Source: Sporosarcina sp. FSL W8-0480 (GTDB lineage: Bacteria > Bacillota > Bacilli > Bacillales_A > Planococcaceae). Taken from it: DNA of 64,000 nucleotides. Position 1 is the stretch's first letter. Each line of letters begins with the position of its first letter. Location of the stretch: contig NZ_CP150166.1 of NCBI RefSeq assembly GCF_037963765.1, positions 2,921,501 to 2,985,500 on the forward strand, read 5' to 3'. Position numbers and translations under genes: made by a program. The notes beneath the pieces are model-generated. The model was not told where the DNA came from. It was given only the letters and a program-made list of their open reading frames with translations, and ran no database searches. Of the stretch, positions 26,961 to 34,158 are shown piece after piece.

Positions 26961-26992
26961 AACGGCAGACTATATTTTAGTTTGCCGTTTTT
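26961..26992. terminator. Bidirectional terminator
   Basis: AACGGCA and TGCCGTT arms with further ACTA/TAGT pairing inside; T run on the plus strand. Lies between the cyclodeaminase-family gene and a convergent small gene. Confidence 0.8.
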
Positions 26993-27003
26993 CATTTCCC
27001 AAA

Positions 27004-27198
27004 TTACTTGTTGACTTGTCCTATCAGTTCCTCTCTCACCTCCTCTATCTGAACGAGTTGGACATCGCTTTTATGTTGTACATATTGCTTTTCGAATGAA
27101 GCAAGTATCTCCACAGCAGGTTTGACTCCCGCGTAAATTGCAAAACTGAGTGTTACGACAGAAACAGCAAAGACTAATGCCACTATCTTCTTGGCCAC
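27004..27198 (-). CDS. Small membrane-anchored hypothetical protein
   Basis: 64 residues. AAGGAGG on the minus strand lies only one base before an ATG (27204) but 7 bases before an in-frame GTG at 27198, which is the likelier start. One N-terminal hydrophobic segment (KKIVALVFAVSVVTLSFAIYAGV) is followed by a charged tail of about 40 residues. No family recognised. Confidence 0.6.
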   Translation of the reverse strand: MAKKIVALVFAVSVVTLSFAIYAGVKPAVEILASFEKQYVQHKSDVQLVQIEEVREELIGQVNK

Positions 27199-27204
27199 GG
27201 TCAT

Positions 27205-27588
27205 TCCTCCTTATAGGAATCTTTTCACTAACTATACGACGTTTATACCTTTTAGAAAATCAAATATTTCTGATAAAATACGCCATTCACCCATGATTAT
27301 CGTCAGTAAACGAATAGAAATTCCCCCCATCGACAGTTTATGCTGTCGGATGCTGATAAAGAATAGGGAAACATTCATTTTTCGCAGCTTGCACGACATT
27401 CAAATTACAATGTTCGTTAAATACGTCAAAACTCAACAAGAATGTAACTTTTATAGACATATTAAGTAATTTATGTACGATATAGTGTAATATTGGGAAT
27501 CAATCAATTACTTTCTTCAATTTTATTATTCTTTAGAAAATTTACATGTTATAATACAGAAGACTTATGTAAAAAGGAGGATTCGTTT
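27205..27588. promoter_or_regulatory. AT-rich control region before the ComK-like gene
   Basis: No gene seen. It contains a CGACAG/CTGTCG hairpin (27331-27348) and, close to the gene, an extended -10 TGTTATAAT (27547-27555) about 20 bases before AAAAAGGAGG. Several A-run/T-run pairs are present that could be ComK-type AT boxes, but I cannot define one with confidence. Confidence 0.4.
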
Positions 27589-28041
27589 ATGTACTGTAAA
27601 AGTATGACTCTTGATGCAGATGCACTTGCATTAAGATGGGCAAACTCGAATGGTAGCGTTTCGGAGATCATCACACCCGAAGGAATTTTTCTTTCCGAGC
27701 AAACCCCTTTAGAACTACTTGGTCATTCCCAGAAAAGGGGATCCCCTTTGCAAGGAGGATTTTACCCAGCCAACTACCAATCGGCTAATAGAGCATTCAT
27801 CCAAACGGCTGCGTCTAATATTGGAGACTGTGTTTGGATTCTAAGCGATTGTTTCACATCAAAAGCCTTGGAGAAAAATAGAACAAAAGTCTATTTCAAA
27901 AATGGAATGTCGATAACTGTCGGCGCATCCAAGGAATTCATGGAACGCAAACGTAAGCGTATACATAGATACTTTCAATCCACTTATCAATTAAATTACA
28001 TACTTCCTGGTATAAAAGAATTTAATCAGAAGTATTTTTAG
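27589..28041 (+). CDS. ComK-like competence transcription factor
   Basis: 150 residues from the ATG at 27589 with AAAAAGGAGG upstream; the longer frame from 27493 has no such site. The pattern follows ComK: a central SPLQGGFYPANYQSANRAF where ComK has its SSYAGRKAG block, then NIGDCVWILSD matching CGWISH, then TKVYFKNGMSITVGASKEFMERKRKRIHRYF matching the FSNG…S-F-x-x-Q-x-x-R-x block. The match is patchy, so the family call is probable rather than certain. ComK proteins activate DNA uptake genes by binding AT boxes in the minor groove. Its terminator hairpin has been split by the IS insertion just downstream. Confidence 0.6.
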   Translation: MYCKSMTLDADALALRWANSNGSVSEIITPEGIFLSEQTPLELLGHSQKRGSPLQGGFYPANYQSANRAFIQTAASNIGDCVWILSDCFTSKALEKNRTKVYFKNGMSITVGASKEFMERKRKRIHRYFQSTYQLNYILPGIKEFNQKYF

Positions 28042-28056
28042 TTTTTTAGACATAAA

Positions 28057-28077
28057 AGCAGCCTCAGATAGGCTGCT
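28057..28077 (+). repeat. Left target-site duplication (21 bp terminator hairpin)
   Basis: Hairpin AGCAGCCT-CAGAT-AGGCTGCT, identical and in the same orientation at 28915-28935. It flanks the IS-like element exactly. Confidence 0.85.
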
Positions 28078-28155
28078 CAGACTGTAGACAAACACCCTAA
28101 TTTTTGGTATTGCCTACAGTCTGTTTTCATTTAAAACAGAGATAAAGCTATAAAT

Positions 28156-28282
28156 GTTGATTTCCGCTGCGAGCGGACGCTTTCCGCGGGCACGGCTTCA
28201 GCCGCTTCCTTCGCTGCGCTCAGTCCAGGGTCTTCAGCTCGCGCTGTTCCCGCAGGAGTCGCCGCTCTCCGCTCCAATCAAC
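28156..28282. repeat. GC-rich dispersed repeat, left copy
   Basis: Starts GTTGATTTCCGCTGCGAGCG and ends CTCCAATCAAC. An inverted relative of different length lies at 28664-28836. It is markedly GC-rich compared with its surroundings. Repeats of this look are scattered in bacilli beside IS1182-type transposases. Confidence 0.7.
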
Positions 28283-28309
28283 GGTGTTGCCTATTAAATG
28301 AATGAGTAG

Positions 28310-28567
28310 ATGGATATGATGACGAAGAATCAAATCAATGAACGAGACCAGTTGGAAATACTGACCATAGAACAGTTGGTTCCTCAAGACCATCTGGCGC
28401 GCAAACTGGATGCTGCGATTGATTTTTCCTTTATCTATCCATTAGTTGAAGACCTTTATTCAACCATTGGGAGACCCAGCATTGATCCTGTAGTACTAAT
28501 CAAAATGACATTTATCCAATATACATTTGGCATTCGCTCAATGCGTCAGACATGCAGGCGATGCTGA
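28310..28567 (+). pseudogene. IS1182-family transposase, N-terminal remnant
   Basis: About 85 residues. The segment EQLVPQDHLARKLDAAIDF, then YPLVEDLYSTIGRPSIDPVVLIKM and QYTFGIRSMRQT is the conserved start of IS1182 transposases. It then breaks at about 28550 into unrelated frame and stops. Full proteins are about 450-500 residues, so the DDE catalytic core is absent. Confidence 0.85.
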
Positions 28568-28653
28568 CTTTTGCTGCCATAAATTTGAAGAAGCTGGCCA
28601 GTTGGACATGGAGAGCGCCGGCTATGGAGGCTGAAATGATGCCCCTGTCTTAA
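28561..28653 (+). pseudogene. Transposase C-terminal remnant
   Basis: MLTFAAINLKKLASW in a frame different from the N-terminal remnant matches the usual last residues of the same transposase family. The deletion junction therefore lies at about 28548-28562 and removed several hundred codons. Confidence 0.65.
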
Positions 28654-28663
28654 AGGATCTCCA

Positions 28664-28836
28664 GTTGATTGGAGTGCAGGGCGGCGACTCCTGGGGGATC
28701 AGCGCAGCGTGAAGACCCCGCAGGAAAAACCGTTACGAAGAACGGCTTTTGCGACCAAAAGCGAAGCGTTGGGAGCACATCCGAGGAGGCTGAGGGCAAG
28801 CCCCCCGGAAAGCGTCCGCCCGGAACGGAAATCAAC
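28664..28836. repeat. GC-rich dispersed repeat, right copy (inverted)
   Basis: Begins GTTGATTGGAGTGCAGGGCG and ends GGAAATCAAC; its complement starts GTTGATTTCCG like the left copy. It is about 46 bp longer, with an extra hairpin (AAAACCGTT/AACGGCTTTT) in the middle. Confidence 0.7.
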
Positions 28837-28914
28837 GTTATGTCAGCTACTAATAGTTAAAATGTAGAAAAGGGTTGGAAATCTATGATTTCCAACCCTT
28901 TTGTCTACAGTCTG

Positions 28915-28935
28915 AGCAGCCTCAGATAGGCTGCT
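28915..28935 (+). repeat. Right target-site duplication (21 bp terminator hairpin)
   Basis: Exact copy of 28057-28077. This copy keeps the original plus-strand T run (TTTTTAA) while the left copy keeps the A run, so joining them restores one bidirectional terminator AAAA-hairpin-TTTTT. Confidence 0.85.
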
Positions 28936-28943
28936 TTTTAATT

Positions 28944-29843
28944 TTATTCCTTTAAATCCTCAATCGAGTCAATGTCCATATATTCAGGGACAACTAATCC
29001 GATTTTAACGCCTTCCATATTAATGCCAAGTTCCTCGAATTGACCGTCGAATTTGTCGGCATAAGTTTTATGCGTTACTGGCAACCATGCTGCAAGTGAT
29101 GCATCTGCACTTCCGTCAGCAATTGCGGACCATAGCGGACCAGCCTCAACTTGCGTCAATGTTACATCATAGCCCACCTCTTCAAGGACAAGCTTCATAA
29201 CATTATGACTGGCGATCTCACTATCCCAAGCAACGTATGCAAGATTGATTTTATCACCACTAACCTTGTCGACTCCGTCCGTCCATTCCGCTACTTTTTC
29301 TGCATTCGCATCAATCCAGTTTTGTGCAGCGACTTCCTCTTTTTCACCTTCTTGGATGGCTACCATCACTTCACCCATATCCGCTTCTGACCAGTTGAAG
29401 TTCGAAAGGATTTGGTGGGCTTCAGGAAGGTCAGCCGCAAGTCCCGTTCTTGCAATTGTACGGATTTGTTCTTCCCCACCATAAGACCCTTTTGGATCAT
29501 CCAAGTATTTCAGATCGAATTTCGCGAACTTCCAATGTGGCGTCCAACCAGTGATGATAATCGGCTTTTCAGCATCATACGCTTTTTTCAATGCCGCGGT
29601 CATTGTTGCACCGGAACCAGTTGTCACTTCCCATTTATCAAGGCCATAATCCTCAATCGCTCTGTCGGTCGCTTCCATAATACCTGCACCTGGGTCAATC
29701 CCTGTGATTTTATAGTCAAGAGACTCACCTACTGAATCTGAGCTGCTGCCCGTACCAGCTTTATCATCATTTCCACAAGCGGCAAGACCTACGGCCAGTA
29801 GTGCTGCTGCTCCAAATCCAAATAGTTTCTTTTTAAAATCCAT
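28944..29843 (-). CDS. opuAC: Glycine betaine ABC transporter, substrate-binding lipoprotein
   Basis: 299 residues. A lipoprotein signal ends in AVGLAAC with Cys near residue 23. The mature part is an OpuAC/ProX-type domain with GIDPGAGIMEATDRAIEDYGL, TGWTPHWKFAKFDLKYLDDPKG and the late AAWLPVTHK segment. Aromatic residues in the TGW-PHW stretch are those that form the betaine cage in this family. It captures compatible solutes outside the membrane. Last gene of a three-gene operon; its ATG overlaps the permease stop by one base (TAATG). Its terminator is the hairpin now disrupted by the IS insertion. Confidence 0.93.
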   Translation of the reverse strand: MDFKKKLFGFGAAALLAVGLAACGNDDKAGTGSSSDSVGESLDYKITGIDPGAGIMEATDRAIEDYGLDKWEVTTGSGATMTAALKKAYDAEKPIIITGWTPHWKFAKFDLKYLDDPKGSYGGEEQIRTIARTGLAADLPEAHQILSNFNWSEADMGEVMVAIQEGEKEEVAAQNWIDANAEKVAEWTDGVDKVSGDKINLAYVAWDSEIASHNVMKLVLEEVGYDVTLTQVEAGPLWSAIADGSADASLAAWLPVTHKTYADKFDGQFEELGINMEGVKIGLVVPEYMDIDSIEDLKE

Positions 29844-30691
29844 TATAATGTTCCCCCTTGTTTTTTCTTACCTGCGTACTGAGTGATCCGGTCAAGAATG
29901 ATAGCTACGATGACAATTGATAGGCCAGTTTCAAATCCAACGCCTGTTTTCAATTGTGTCACCGCCCTATACACTTCCACGCCGAGCCCTGGTGCACCGA
30001 CCATCGACGCAATAACGACCATGGATAGCGATAGCATGATACTTTGGTTGACCCCTGCCATAATCGTCGGCTTCGCAAGTGGGATTTGCACTTTCACCAA
30101 ACGTTGCCATGTCGTCGATCCGAATGCTTCTGTCGCTTCGATCAAATCTTTCGGTACTTGTTCGATTCCAAGCATTGTCAATCGGATTGTCGGCGGCATC
30201 GAGAAGATGACTGATGCTACTACGCCAGGCACGACTCCGATATTGAAAAAGAATATCGCTGGCAATAAATAAACGAATGCCGGCATCGTCTGCATCAAGT
30301 CCAATATCGGATTGATGACCCTCTTCACCGTAGGCTGTTGGGATCCCAAAATACCTAACGGGATACCTATAAGAAGCGCAATCATAACGGACGCTATAAC
30401 AAGCGCAAGCATTTGAAGCATCGGATACCAGTAGCCAAGGTAGTCAATGAACAACAGTCCGACGAGAGTAAATATCGCAATTCCTCGAGTGGAAAGGAAC
30501 CATGCAAGCAATGCGAATATGACGGCAAGCAAAATGGAAGGCACCATAGTTAGCAAATCTACCGAACCTTCAACAATGCCTTTTAGAAAGCCTGATATTC
30601 CATCGAATACAGAGCCGAATTGAGTAACAAGCCAATCAATGCCAGTATCAATCCAACTGGCGAACGGCAAACGAGGCAATAAATTATCCAA
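29843..30691 (-). CDS. opuAB: Glycine betaine ABC transporter permease
   Basis: 282 residues with about six membrane helices. The permease loop for ATPase contact is EAFGSTTWQRLVKVQIPLAKPTIMAG. The sequence DTGIDWLVTQFGSVFDGISGFLKGIVEGSVDLL at the N-terminus and MPAFVYLLPAIFFFNIGVVPGV are typical of OpuAB/ProW. It starts inside the end of the ATPase gene (8 base overlap). Confidence 0.93.
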   Translation of the reverse strand: MDNLLPRLPFASWIDTGIDWLVTQFGSVFDGISGFLKGIVEGSVDLLTMVPSILLAVIFALLAWFLSTRGIAIFTLVGLLFIDYLGYWYPMLQMLALVIASVMIALLIGIPLGILGSQQPTVKRVINPILDLMQTMPAFVYLLPAIFFFNIGVVPGVVASVIFSMPPTIRLTMLGIEQVPKDLIEATEAFGSTTWQRLVKVQIPLAKPTIMAGVNQSIMLSLSMVVIASMVGAPGLGVEVYRAVTQLKTGVGFETGLSIVIVAIILDRITQYAGKKKQGGTL

Positions 30692-31946
30692 TGTTGCTCA
30701 CCTCGTTTTCTTCCATAATTTCTTCCGCAGTATCAGAATCAGTACTGCTATTTATAAACTGCCCGTCGCCTGCCAAAGCGCCGATCAGTGCACCACGAAT
30801 AATAATGCCTAACAAATGATGTTGCTCATTCACAACCGCCACCGGAATGGCAGTCGTCGAAACAGTATCGAACAAATCTGTTAACACCGTATCCGGAGAA
30901 ATTGTAGGGATGTCTTTAATAAGGACTTCTTCAAGAGTTTTCCCGGACTCTGTTGCCCCCACAGCATCCTGTGCCGTTACGGCACCAACAAGCCGATTCC
31001 CTTTATCCACTACGTAGATAGATGAAATTCTGAGCCTTTTCATAAGGCGCAAGGCAACTCTTGGTCCCCTGTCGATTTGAACCATATCTGCCTTTTTCAT
31101 AATCTGTCCAGCTGTCAACACTTTCGCAAGATCGACATCTTCTACAAACCGTTCTACGTATTTATTGGATGGGTTCATCAGTATTTCTTCCGGCGTGCCG
31201 ATTTGAACGACGTCGCCATCCTTCATTAAAGCGATACGGTCACCAATCCGAAGCGCCTCATCCAAGTCATGGGTAATGAAGATAATTGTTTTCCCCATGT
31301 CGTGGTGAAGTTGCAGCAATTCATCCTGCATATCTTTTCGGATCAAAGGATCAAGGGCACTAAACGCTTCATCCATTAATAGAACGTCCGGATCGTTTGC
31401 AAGCGCTCTCGCCAAACCGACACGTTGCTGCATCCCGCCACTCAACTGGCTTGGGTATTGATCTTCATACCCTGATAATCCAACGAGTTCCAACGATTTC
31501 TTAGCTTTTTCCTTCCGTTCAGCTTTCGCAATCCCTTGAATCTCAAGTCCATATTCAGTATTCTCAAGAATCGTCTTATGTGGGAATAGGGCAAAATTCT
31601 GGAATACCATCCCAATTTTCTTCCTTCTCACTTCACGAAGCTGCTCTTTATTCATCTTGACAATATCTTCACCATCGATGAGCACAGACCCCATTGTCGG
31701 GTCGATCAAACGATTTAACATCCGTACTAATGTAGATTTCCCACTTCCTGACAGCCCCATAATGACAAATATCTCACCATCATAGACATCGAAAGTAGCG
31801 TCTTTCACACCTACCGTCGCCCCGGTAGATTTCAAGATTTCACTCTTCGATTTCCCCTCATTCAATAGCTGGGCTGCACGCCTGCTATGTTTACCAAAGA
31901 TTTTTGTTGTGTTGATCACTTCGATTTTCTTTTTCTGATGATCCAT
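30684..31946 (-). CDS. opuAA: Glycine betaine ABC transporter ATP-binding protein with CBS domains
   Basis: 420 residues from the ATG at 31946, which follows AAGGAGTG; the longer frame to 32012 runs into the promoter. Walker A MGLSGSGKSTL, signature LSGGMQQRVGLARAL and Walker B VLLMDEAFSALDP are intact, with the H-loop FITHDLDEAL. Two CBS domains follow (about 280-400), which in OpuA-type importers sense ionic strength. First gene of the operon. Its promoter is beside a 30 bp palindrome and divergent from a GbsR-type regulator. Confidence 0.93.
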   Translation of the reverse strand: MDHQKKKIEVINTTKIFGKHSRRAAQLLNEGKSKSEILKSTGATVGVKDATFDVYDGEIFVIMGLSGSGKSTLVRMLNRLIDPTMGSVLIDGEDIVKMNKEQLREVRRKKIGMVFQNFALFPHKTILENTEYGLEIQGIAKAERKEKAKKSLELVGLSGYEDQYPSQLSGGMQQRVGLARALANDPDVLLMDEAFSALDPLIRKDMQDELLQLHHDMGKTIIFITHDLDEALRIGDRIALMKDGDVVQIGTPEEILMNPSNKYVERFVEDVDLAKVLTAGQIMKKADMVQIDRGPRVALRLMKRLRISSIYVVDKGNRLVGAVTAQDAVGATESGKTLEEVLIKDIPTISPDTVLTDLFDTVSTTAIPVAVVNEQHHLLGIIIRGALIGALAGDGQFINSSTDSDTAEEIMEENEVSNIG

Positions 31947-31983
31947 CCTTACACTCCTTAATCCGCAAAACTTAATATCTAAT

Positions 31984-32012
31984 AGTATAGTCGTAACAAT
32001 TTTGTAATACAA
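31984..32012 (-). promoter_or_regulatory. opuA operon promoter
   Basis: Minus strand TTGTAT (32012-32007), 17 bp spacer, TATACT (31989-31984). About 38 bases before the opuAA start. Confidence 0.65.
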
Positions 32013-32030
32013 CCGTTTTTACCAAATAAA

Positions 32031-32060
32031 TTGTTTGTACAGTAAAAACTGTATAAACAA
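32031..32060. promoter_or_regulatory. 30 bp palindrome, probable GbsR/OpcR-type operator
   Basis: TTGTTTGTACAGT, four As, ACTGTATAAACAA: 12 of 13 arm positions are complementary. It lies just upstream of the opuA -35 and between opuA and the regulator gene. Confidence 0.65.
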
Positions 32061-32152
32061 TACTTGTATCATTGCTTTTTAAAAGTGGGTATAATACGCT
32101 AAGAGAGTGATCGAATCTCGATTCCTATGATATACTGCGGAGGGAATGCATA

Positions 32153-32686
32153 ATGGACGGTAAAGAAACACTTCTAAAGGCACGCGAGCGGATTATTGAA
32201 ACGATTGCTCAAAATATACATCTATACGGCCTAACACCTTCTGCCGGCAGACAGTACGGCACGATGTTTTTCCACAATGAACCGCTAACCCTGGATGATA
32301 TGACGGAAGAACTTGGGATGAGCAAAACGAGCATGAGCACCTCTGTAAGAGCGTTAGCTGATTTGAAATTAGTGGAACGCGCATGGATACGCGGTGTCAG
32401 AAAAGATCTTTATCAAGTGAAAGACGATTGGTATCAGAGTTTCATCGATTTATTTTCGATTAAATGGCGCAGATCCATTTCACTCCACACGGTTGCCATC
32501 AGGAAATCGCTTAGTGAGCTTGAGGAGTTGAAGAACGACCCCGAAATCAGTGATGAATTAAAAGATATCGTGGAAACAGATATTGCAAAACTTGAATACA
32601 TCCGAGACTACTATGAATGGCTTGACCGTTTAGTAGATGCTTTCGAGGAGCATGAAATCTTTAAGCTTGTTCCGCCAAACGCCTAA
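32153..32686 (+). CDS. GbsR/OpcR-family (MarR-like) repressor
   Basis: 177 residues. A winged helix (about 25-100) has LTPSAGRQYGTMFFHNEPLTLDDMTEELGMSKTSMSTSVRALADLKLVERAW, highly characteristic of GbsR-type regulators, followed by a helical sensor region. In B. subtilis, GbsR and OpcR control choline and betaine uptake and conversion genes. Position opposite opuA with the shared palindrome suggests it controls opuA and itself. The choline-converting genes gbsAB are not in the window, so OpcR-like is the nearer analogue. GGAGGG precedes the ATG. Confidence 0.85.
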   Translation: MDGKETLLKARERIIETIAQNIHLYGLTPSAGRQYGTMFFHNEPLTLDDMTEELGMSKTSMSTSVRALADLKLVERAWIRGVRKDLYQVKDDWYQSFIDLFSIKWRRSISLHTVAIRKSLSELEELKNDPEISDELKDIVETDIAKLEYIRDYYEWLDRLVDAFEEHEIFKLVPPNA

Positions 32687-32740
32687 TTAGATGAATATAA
32701 ATAAATGAACAAATATAGTTCGTAAAGAGGTGTCAACCTA

Positions 32741-32929
32741 ATGTCGTCAAAAATGCCAATCTTACTGATTCTGTTAATAATTGGCAGTGTGTGTCTTGTT
32801 CTATCATTGACACTTTCATTATCGGAAGGGTTAAAGATGACCTTGCTGATTATCGCAGTTATTTTCAATATTACAAGCTCGGTTGGGCTGATGATTATTG
32901 GAGCCAAAAAAACGAGAGAATCATTGTAA
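32741..32929 (+). CDS. Small two-helix membrane protein
   Basis: 62 residues. AGAGGTG precedes ATG 32741. Two hydrophobic segments (PILLILLIIGSVCLVLSLTLSL and TLLIIAVIFNITSSVGLMIIGA). It lies 54 bases after the GbsR-like gene and ahead of a strong terminator, so it is probably in the same transcript. No family recognised. Confidence 0.6.
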   Translation: MSSKMPILLILLIIGSVCLVLSLTLSLSEGLKMTLLIIAVIFNITSSVGLMIIGAKKTRESL

Positions 32930-32934
32930 GTATA

Positions 32935-32979
32935 AAAAAGCTGTTTTGAGGTCAATTTCCGACATCAAAACAGCTTTTT
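32935..32979 (+). terminator. Terminator of the regulator transcript
   Basis: AAAAAGCTGTTTTGA pairs with TCAAAACAGCTTTTT, with inner GTC/GAC. Confidence 0.9.
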
Positions 32980-33057
32980 CGCGCTTTAGCCTATCCTCCC
33001 CAATACGCAAACCATATAGATATTGAATAGATACATTCGGATGCGGGGGGTATTATT

Positions 33058-33600
33058 TTGTTATTGATCACCATTATTGCCATCGGTGTGGCAGCAAATA
33101 TTGATAATTTAGGAATCAGTATGGCGTTCGGCTTGCGTTCCAACCGCATTCCAGTCCGTTACAATCTGATCATCTCCATCATATCCATGGCAGCTGCATA
33201 TGTATCGATCATAATCGGAAAAATCTTATCCAACTATTTGACGCTATCATTCTCCAACCTTACGGGAGGCATTCTTTTAATCGGACTCGGCTTATGGGTT
33301 AGCTTGAAACCATCTGAATGTGCTGGGGATGCCAAACAACTAACCTCTATCCGCTGGAAGGAATCAGTCGTCTTAGGGTTCATTTTAGCCCTCAATTGCC
33401 TTTCAATTGGCTTCAGCGCAGGCATTACCGGCGCTCTCCCATTACCTACAGCAATTTCCGTCGGTTTCTTTTCATTCATTTCCATTGCAATTGGCGTCAG
33501 GCTTGGCCATTCGATTGGAAATACATTTTTCGGTAAACATGCAGAACGTATTGGAGGATTATTGTTAATACTGATCGGCATATTTGAAATTTTTATGTGA
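33058..33600 (+). CDS. ytaF: MntP/YtaF-family membrane protein
   Basis: 180 residues in about six membrane helices. The two internal halves each carry the MntP-type N-x-D or N-x-x-S motif: VAANIDNLGISMAFGL in helix 1 and LALNCLSIGFSAGITG in helix 4. The absence of extra loops and the short LKPSECAGD loop fit the sporulation-associated YtaF branch. MntP relatives export Mn2+; YtaF's role is not known. TTG start preceded by GGGGGG. Monocistronic. Confidence 0.8.
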   Translation: MLLITIIAIGVAANIDNLGISMAFGLRSNRIPVRYNLIISIISMAAAYVSIIIGKILSNYLTLSFSNLTGGILLIGLGLWVSLKPSECAGDAKQLTSIRWKESVVLGFILALNCLSIGFSAGITGALPLPTAISVGFFSFISIAIGVRLGHSIGNTFFGKHAERIGGLLLILIGIFEIFM

Positions 33601-33627
33601 GGTGAAATTCTACACCCCATGACATTA

Positions 33628-33670
33628 AAAAGGTGAAACGGGATTTATTTGCGAAATCCGTTTCACCTTT
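33628..33670. terminator. Bidirectional terminator
   Basis: AAAGGTGAAACGG pairs with CCGTTTCACCTTT, with inner ATT/AAT. It lies between ytaF and a convergent small gene. Confidence 0.85.
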
Positions 33671-33687
33671 CCTACTTTTTATTCAAT

Positions 33688-33849
33688 TTACATATCCAAT
33701 GTGTTAGTCAACTCATGATAGTCAACCGTTTTCAGGAACCCCTTCGATTGCATGTTCTTTACAAATTGTAGTAGTTCCATTTTCATCTCCATGAGTTCGA
33801 TGTCTAGGAATTCTGCTGTATTCTCATTTTCTGTAGGCATAATCATCAT
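33688..33849 (-). CDS. Small hypothetical protein, 53 residues (weakly Spo0E-like)
   Basis: Minus-strand ATG at 33849 (a second ATG follows directly) with GAGGAGTG and AAGG upstream; open for 53 codons to TAA at 33688. Composition is helical and acidic (IELMEMKMELLQFVKNMQSKGF, then YHELTNTLD). The length and the helix-G-helix-LD layout resemble Spo0E-like phosphatase peptides, but the diagnostic SQELD is replaced by HELTNTLD, so I do not claim the family. It is divergent from the TPR regulator, which may be a functional link. Confidence 0.5.
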   Translation of the reverse strand: MMIMPTENENTAEFLDIELMEMKMELLQFVKNMQSKGFLKTVDYHELTNTLDM

Positions 33850-34158
33850 ATTCCTTCACACTCCTCTTTAATCGTCTCAATTCTGATGTTACGTATATTA
33901 GACCCAGATACATTTGCGGCAGCCAAAATCCACAAAAACTGTAAGTAATAAGTCCTTATTAGGATACCCTTCAATCTTGCTGTATTAAACATAACACGAT
34001 TGGATTACAGTTTGAAGTTTTTCCTGTTGGGACATTTTTTTTGGAAAAGCCTATTTTTTTGCCGATTTCAATAAATATTTCTCAAATTGATTTTTCAAAT
34101 TGATTTGATTTGGTTTATACTGATAATGTACTATGATAATAGAGAGAGGGGTAGGCAT
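33850..34158. promoter_or_regulatory. Divergent control region of the TPR regulator
   Basis: Very AT-rich and gene-free. It holds a probable promoter for the regulator: TTGATT (34100-34105), 16 bp, GATAAT (34122-34127). I could not define an operator palindrome. Confidence 0.45.

Larger units (their letters stand above)
28078..28914. mobile_element. Internally deleted IS1182-family element (837 bp)
   Basis: Bounded by 15 bp perfect inverted repeats CAGACTGTAGACAAA (28078-28092 and, inverted, 28900-28914) and flanked by a 21 bp direct repeat. It contains only the first about 85 codons and the last about 30 codons of a transposase, in different frames, plus two inverted copies of a GC-rich dispersed repeat. 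Hairpins near both ends (CAGACTGTAG/CTACAGTCTG at the left; GGGTTGGAAA/TTTCCAACCC at 28872-28899) may act as terminators. It is non-autonomous and could be moved only by a full-length relative elsewhere. Confidence 0.8.

Noticed and set aside
27191-27469. 92-residue plus-strand ORF
   Set aside because: No ribosome site, overlaps the small membrane protein gene start and the AT-rich control region; composition not protein-like.
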